From: Delphinus delphis
Taxonomy: Eukaryota; Chordata; Mammalia; Artiodactyla; Delphinidae
NCBI RefSeq assembly: GCF_949987515.2
Contig: NC_082701.1
Coordinates: 41,495,755 to 41,559,754 of the forward strand
Reading direction: 5' to 3'
Length of the DNA stretch: 64,000 bases
Position numbers and translations under genes: made by a program. Positions 59,394 to 64,000 of this stretch are shown here, one piece after another (positions within the stretch are counted from its first letter, which is position 1; each line of letters begins with the position of its first letter). A model generated the notes under the pieces. It saw only the letters and a list, made by a program, of their open reading frames with translations. It made no database searches and had not been told where the DNA came from.

Positions 59394-59908
59394 GCTTCCC
59401 TGGTGGCACAGTGGTTGAGAATCCGCCTGCCAATGCAGGGGACACGGGTTCGAGCCCTGGTCCGGGAAGATCCCACAAGCCGCAGAGCAGCTAAGCCCAT
59501 GTACCACAACTACTGAGCCCACATGCTGCAACTACTGAAGTCCGTGTGCCACAACTCCTGAGCCCACGTGCTGCAACTACTGAAGCCTGTGCGCTCTAGG
59601 GCCCGCGTGCCGCGACTACTGAGCACGTGTGCTGCAACTACTCAAGCCAGCACACCTAAAGCACTGAAGCCCATGTGCTCTAGGGCCTGCATGCCGCAAC
59701 TACTGAGCCCGCGTGCTGCAACTACTGAAGCCTGCACGCCTAGAGCCCGTGCTCCGCAACAAGAGAAGCCACCACAATGAGAAGCCTGCGCACCGCAATG
59801 AAGAGCAGCCCCTGCTCGCCACAACTAGAAAAATCCCGTGTGCGACTACGAAGACCCAGCGTAGCCAAAAATAAATAAGTAAATATTTTTTAAAATTAAA
59901 AAAAAAAA
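59394..59908 (+). mobile_element. CHR-type SINE with internal tandem expansion
   Basis: tRNA head 'ggcttccctggtggcacagt', B-box 'ggttcgagccc', then about 250 bp (59,504-59,755) of repeated units of the type 'actactgagcccacgtgctg' and 'caactactgaagcc', and the usual 3' part ending 'gacccagcgtagccaaaaat' plus A-rich tail. At about 515 bp it is much longer than the 295-358 bp of the other long-subtype copies here. I see no clear TSD. Confidence 0.9.
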
Positions 59909-60001
59909 GGCGGCTCATGTATCACAAGAACTGCCCTGGTTGTTTTTTCCCAATTAATAATATTATTTTTATGTTCTTATATTTATTAAATTCGGATTTT
60001 T

Positions 60002-60157
60002 CATTCTTTTTTTAATTAATTTTTATTGGAGTACAGTTGCTTTACAATGTTGTGTTAATTTCTACCGTACAGCAAAATGAATCAGTTATACATATACATA
60101 TATCCCCTCTTTTTTTGGATTTCTTTCCCATTTAGGTCACCAGCACTTTACATTCTT
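60002..60157 (-). mobile_element. L1 3'-end fragment, antisense
   Basis: Body 60,009-60,150: 'tttttattggagtacagttg', 'ctttacaatgttgtgttaat', 'taccgtacagcaaaatgaat' is the reversed L1 3' end, strongly 5' truncated. A 7-bp direct repeat (cattctt) flanks it, too short to be certain as a TSD. Confidence 0.75.
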
Positions 60158-60614
60158 CTTGTTGGGTTATATTATAGTCCCAGTCACAAGGAGGATCTTG
60201 TGAAGAGTTAAGAGTGGCTCATAAAAGCATAAACGTATAATGAAAATAGCAAATTCTGAAACTGAGAATAATATCATCACTGTTAATTACAAGTAATCGC
60301 AAAGGTTAATATAGGTCTGAGTATAATAATTTTGTAAACCAACCAGAGAAAAAGTGTGAATAGAATCATTATCTGCAAATTAGATTGTATGGGTGTAGTT
60401 ATTCATTTGCCCCTATTCCCTGATGTACTGTTTATTGTGAAACTTTGTCAAGTAGTAGCATGAGGCTATGGGGCTTTCACATTATTTTCAAACAAAGCTC
60501 ACTGGCTTCTTTGTGAAACCAGTCAAGTGTTTTATTTCTCAGACGAAAAGCAAAATAATTCTCTCTCATATGAAATTGATTACTTTTGCCCTTAAGTTAA
60601 AAAAAAAAAAAGCT

Positions 60615-60865
60615 ACTAATGTAGTAGCTGATCTTTACTGAGTGGCAGGCAGTGTTCTGAGCACTTTACATACATTAACTAAATCTTTATAAGAACTCTG
60701 TGAATGAGTGTCTACCAGTATTTTTCATCTAATAGGAAAGGGAACTTAAGCCATTTGAATAGCTGAGTGCCTTGCTGGAGGTCACACCAATAGTGGACCC
60801 CACAGCTGGGATTTGAACCCAGTGGTGCAGCCTTCTGCACACGTTTAACCACTATTCACTTATAC
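60615..60865 (-). mobile_element. MIR SINE
   Basis: 'ttctgagcactttacataca', 'ggaggtcacaccaatagtgg' and 'ctgggatttgaacccagtgg' form a reversed MIR. Confidence 0.7.
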
Positions 60866-61523
60866 CACGGTAGCATCATTCAGTGTGCACTCCTCATAGG
60901 AAAAACAGGTATGACTCACACTATTGAAGAAAAGTTTATAAAACCAGCCACAGAGATGATGATGGCATCATGCTCAGAGAGAAAGAAGAAGGTGATTTGG
61001 CCCTAGTGATGTCTGAGTCATTGACTCTTGAGTATGTGAACTAAGATATATTTTACTACGATTGGAAGGAAACACTGATGTTTCCTGTATGAATCAGCTC
61101 TTGACATATGTACGGTAATGAAAAGTGATCAGGGACTCTCTTTTACTGAGAATACATACTCCAGGAGAAGAGTTTTACTTGTGGTAAGTTACTTTCGAGC
61201 CAGGAGTGGGTTGGGAAAGGTGTGTCTGGATGACTATGGACAAAGCATAAACTGAATTACAGGAAGGGTGGGGGAGGCATGGCTCTGTGACAAGAGAGGT
61301 TGCCCCCAGTGCCAGTCCACTCACTGCTTTATTCATGGGGAATACTTATGGTCAAAAATACGCTGCTTGACCTTGGCTAGTATTGAAAGAAATAAAGAAA
61401 AATATACCTTTGGTCAGATGACCACCATTGACATTATGTCTTTTCAGTAGGAGGTGAGAAGAAACGGATAGCTAATGTCCTTTCCAACACTGTGATGTGT
61501 GGCTGGGTGGGAGAAGGGCGCTC

Positions 61524-62074
61524 ATTGTATTTTTTTTTTAACATCTTTATTGGAGTATAATTGCTTTACAATGGTGTGTTAGTTTCTGCTTTATAACAAA
61601 GTGAATCAGTTATGCATATGTTCCCATATCTCTTCCCTCTTGCGTCTCCCACCCTCCCTATCCCACCCCTCCAGGCGGTCAAAAAGCACGGAGCTGATCT
61701 CCCCGTGCTATGCGGCTGCTTCCCACTAGCTATCTACCTTACGTTTGGTAGTGTATATATGTCCATGCCACTCTCTCACTTTGTTCCAGCTTACCCTTCC
61801 CCCTCCCCATATCCTCAAGTCCATTCTCTAGTAGGTCTGCGTCTTTATTCCTGTCTTACCCGTAGGTTCTTCATGACATTTTTTTTCTTAAATTCCATAT
61901 ATATGTGTTAGCATACGGTATTTGTCTCTCTCTTTCTGACTTACTTCACTCTGTATGACAGACTCTAGGTCTATCCACCTCATTACAAATAGCTCAATTT
62001 CGTTTCTTTTTATGGCTGAGTAATATTCCATTGTATATATGTGCCACACCTTCTTTATCCATTCGTTGTATTTT
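61524..62074 (-). mobile_element. L1 3' end, antisense, probable TSD
   Basis: Body 61,534-62,064: T-rich start, 'catctttattggagtataat', 'atctccccgtgctatgcggc', 'ccatgccactctctcacttt' and 'ttatggctgagtaatattcc'. Flanks attgtatttt (61,524) and gttgtatttt (62,065) differ at one base. Low divergence from the L1 at 56,550-57,150 shows a rather young family. Confidence 0.85.
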
Positions 62075-62959
62075 AAATGAGTAATAAACATGGATTTGTC
62101 CATTCATTACGGAATAGGGTATACAACGAACAAGACAGGGCTCCATCCAGAGGAAGCTGACAGCCGAGTCAGAAGGGAGATGTGTTAGCGCTCAGCCAGT
62201 GCAGTAGAGTAATTGTGACACTGTTGAGCAGGTAATGACTGCCAGGCGGGCTCAGAGAGGAGTCACCCACCTGAGCTGGGAGAGAAGGCTTTTTGGAAGG
62301 AGGAGAGATGCCAAAAAGTTGGAGAACAACTCTGTTAGGTTCACATTTTACTTGGAAGTCCATTGTATGGAGGACAGAGATCTTAATCTCTATTTCATAA
62401 TTCATTTATACAGGTTGAGTTCATTGGAGCTGGGTCATGGATGTGAGAGCAGGTTAATTGTCACGAAGGTTAGTGGGTAAACTAAACTTCCTGTGACAAA
62501 AACAGGGAACAAAGTTGTCTACAAAAATATCAAACAAACGTTGTTTTCCATAATAAATGTTTACTCGTCTTGCTCCTTGGAATTACTGAAACTGCCCTTT
62601 CAGTGTTACAGGAGAGTTCTTTGCCCTCCTTAGAAATTAGGACAATTAGGAAGCAAATATACATGGCAGCCATGCAACTCATGATGACAGAATTAAATTT
62701 AGCTGAATTTTATCACAAGTTTATAAATATTTACTAACCTTTCCCCTGTTATCTAACAAGACGTAAAGAACTAGCTCTGGATTTGTCTTCTCAAAGCACC
62801 TGGGTCAGCAATTTCCATTCTGTCATGGTTCCGCATTAATAACTGCTAGGAAAGGCTGGCAGCCTTTGATTTGATTGGGGGTTTTTTTGTTTGTTTGTTT
62901 TTGGTTGTGGCTTACAATATTCTGTTTCCACACTATACAAAGTCTCTGCAGCTTGAGAG

Positions 62960-63140
62960 AAGGGGTGCAGAGACAGGAGCGTATTTGGAGAACCTAATAG
63001 TTTAGGGCGTAGTTCAAAGTACCTCTGAGACATTCGAGTCCAGATGACCAGCATATTGGATGTATGAGTCAGGGAAGCAGAGGAAGTAACAGATCTCAAG
63101 AAGGAATGATCAGCAGTGTCAAACATAGGGTCATCCAGCA
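62960..63140 (+). repeat. Unnamed long ancient repeat, fragment 6
   Basis: 'aaggaatgatcagcagtgtc' with 'gacattcgagtccagatgac' resembles the 3' half of the family (compare 26,690-26,730, 'aaacactgtcaagagcagag'). Weak match. 62,130-62,310 may be a further piece. Confidence 0.4.
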
Positions 63141-63647
63141 AAATAAAGGACTGAAAGTGCCCACTTAATCTGGCAGTTGGGGGGTCACTGGTTTATTAAT
63201 AACCAGCATGTTAAAGATGATCAGGGTGAAAGGCAGAGTACAGGAAGAGAAGAAAAACACACCAAGTACTAGAATCCTCCAGGAAGAAAGTATGTTGAAC
63301 ATTTATTGGTAAATCATGGTAATATGGTAATGAACATAGGTATGGAAAGTATGTATGTTCTTAATGAAGAAATCAAGGAGTATTTATCATCTACAAGACA
63401 TTTAATAAACTACTATTGAATGTTGAAGCCTTACTCCTACATATATTACTAAGCAGTGCTAATAAAATAACATTATTCAGTACAAGTCATTGATTTTTAT
63501 TATTGTGAAGAAAATTTCTGTTGATTTATAATGTAAGCCAATAACTGAAGCCATTTAGTATTTACGTATTGACAAATGCAAAGCCCCTTTAGAGCAATAA
63601 AAATGCTTCAGCAAAAATTTAACATTAGAACGACAGAGCATCCTTTC

Positions 63648-63725
63648 TTCTCTCTCTCTCTCTCTCTCTCTTTCTTTCTCTTTATTTTTCCCTACCCCCC
63701 TCCCCACCCTTTTCCTCCTCCCACC
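63648..63725. repeat. (TC)n and polypyrimidine tract
   Basis: A TC run (63,649-63,669) continues into C/T-rich sequence to about 63,725 with almost no purines. Possible triplex-forming or PTB-binding stretch. Confidence 0.85.
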
Positions 63726-64000
63726 CAACTGAGGAATAAAAAAGATAAAAGCATATTTGGAAAATAATGATGACATGTCAAAAATAATTTGTTTCTTATT
63801 TATCTCCTCTCAGATACTGCCAATAAGAAGCCACTGCCACCCCTTCCCCAGCCTGTTCCCCTGTAGGTTGGAAGCAGATGATTTGCTCTCCTGAAAGAGC
63901 AGCACATCCGTTGCCCGGGTGATATCTCATTACTAAGGCAACCAATTTGGTGCATCAGTGTGAATCCCAATTTTAAAATGTAATTATGCCAAGATATGTA

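Larger units (their letters stand above)
1..64000 (+). other. MYO1D: MYO1D gene body (partial, internal part)
   Basis: Twelve exons join into 519 in-frame codons that match unconventional myosin-Id throughout. The protein is a single-headed class I motor that hydrolyses ATP to move on actin, binds calmodulin light chains at its IQ neck and membranes through its basic tail. It is linked to endosome traffic and left-right asymmetry. The window covers roughly human residues 189-707: the end of the upper 50K domain, HCM-loop region, switch II (DIYGFE), relay helix, lower 50K helices, SH helices, converter and the first IQ residues. Phases agree at every junction and there are no stops or frameshifts, so the locus looks functional. 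P-loop, switch I, rest of the neck and tail are outside. I prefer MYO1D to its close paralogue MYO1G because the sequence agrees almost residue by residue with MYO1D as I remember it. Confidence 0.95.
51123..64000 (+). other. MYO1D: MYO1D intron, 5' part (>12.8 kb)
   Basis: No IQ or tail exon was found. It holds antisense L1M pieces (51,640-53,400; 54,450-55,030; 55,370-55,990), Tigger plus L1 (56,024-57,339), SINEs (58,000-58,242; 59,394-59,908), L1 3' ends (60,009-60,150; 61,524-62,074), a MIR (60,615-60,865) and a fragment of the unnamed repeat (62,960-63,140). 53,400-54,450, 57,340-58,000, 58,243-59,390, 60,866-61,520 and 63,150-63,640 show nothing I recognise. Confidence 0.75.

Noticed and set aside
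59298..59918. Ala/Cys-rich frames on both strands
   Set aside because: Translation of the internally expanded SINE repeat units.
51123..64000. Searched for the next MYO1D exon (rest of the IQ neck, WRG... motif)
   Set aside because: No such reading frame with splice sites was found, so the exon must lie beyond the window.
1..64000. Search for an undescribed multi-gene system, CRISPR array or operon
   Set aside because: The window is the interior of one mammalian gene. The repeats are dispersed retroelements and microsatellites, with no regular spacer arrays or gene clusters.

Overview
This window is mammalian nuclear DNA, almost certainly from a cetacean. The clue is a set of tRNA-derived SINEs that start with the 'gggcttccctggtggcgcag' type of head and end in a short A tail. 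These are the CHR-type SINEs I associate with whales and dolphins. Alongside them are L1 3' ends of the cetartiodactyl type and the usual ancient mammalian repeats (MIR, L2, MER5, Tigger, MaLR LTRs, decayed L1M).

The only gene I can support is MYO1D (unconventional myosin-Id), on the + strand. Twelve consecutive coding exons lie at 1288-1341, 2519-2614, 6516-6632, 8295-8498, 12790-12935, 13013-13127, 17557-17727, 21224-21294, 24746-24820, 30184-30316, 41221-41387 and 50915-51122. They join in frame into 1557 nt (519 codons) without a stop. All introns that lie wholly in the window are GT-AG. The product runs from shortly after switch I of the motor domain (about residue 189 of the human protein, by my count from memory) through switch II, the relay helix, the lower 50K actin-binding region, the SH helices and the converter, to the first residues of the IQ neck (about residue 707). 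The start codon, P-loop, switch I, the rest of the IQ neck and the tail lie outside. No downstream exon was found between 51,123 and 64,000.

Layout: 1-13,100 holds six exons and modest introns with an L1 at the first acceptor, an MLT1 LTR, a possible old LTR, L2 and two CHR SINEs. 13,100-30,300 holds four exons with MER5, MIR, MLT1, SINE and L1 insertions. 30,300-41,200 is one intron filled with decayed L1 in both orientations, a Tigger element and SINEs. 41,200-50,900 is another large intron with MIRs, a long ancient repeat and old L1. From 51,123 onward is intron only, with antisense L1M, a Tigger element split by an L1, an internally expanded SINE and younger L1 3' ends.

I saw no novel multi-gene system. 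The most interesting signals concern how retroelements sit relative to exons: an antisense L1 whose target-site duplication contains a candidate branch point of the first exon, and oppositely oriented SINE pairs that flank exons and could promote circular RNA. Family names for repeats are from memory and should be confirmed with RepeatMasker.
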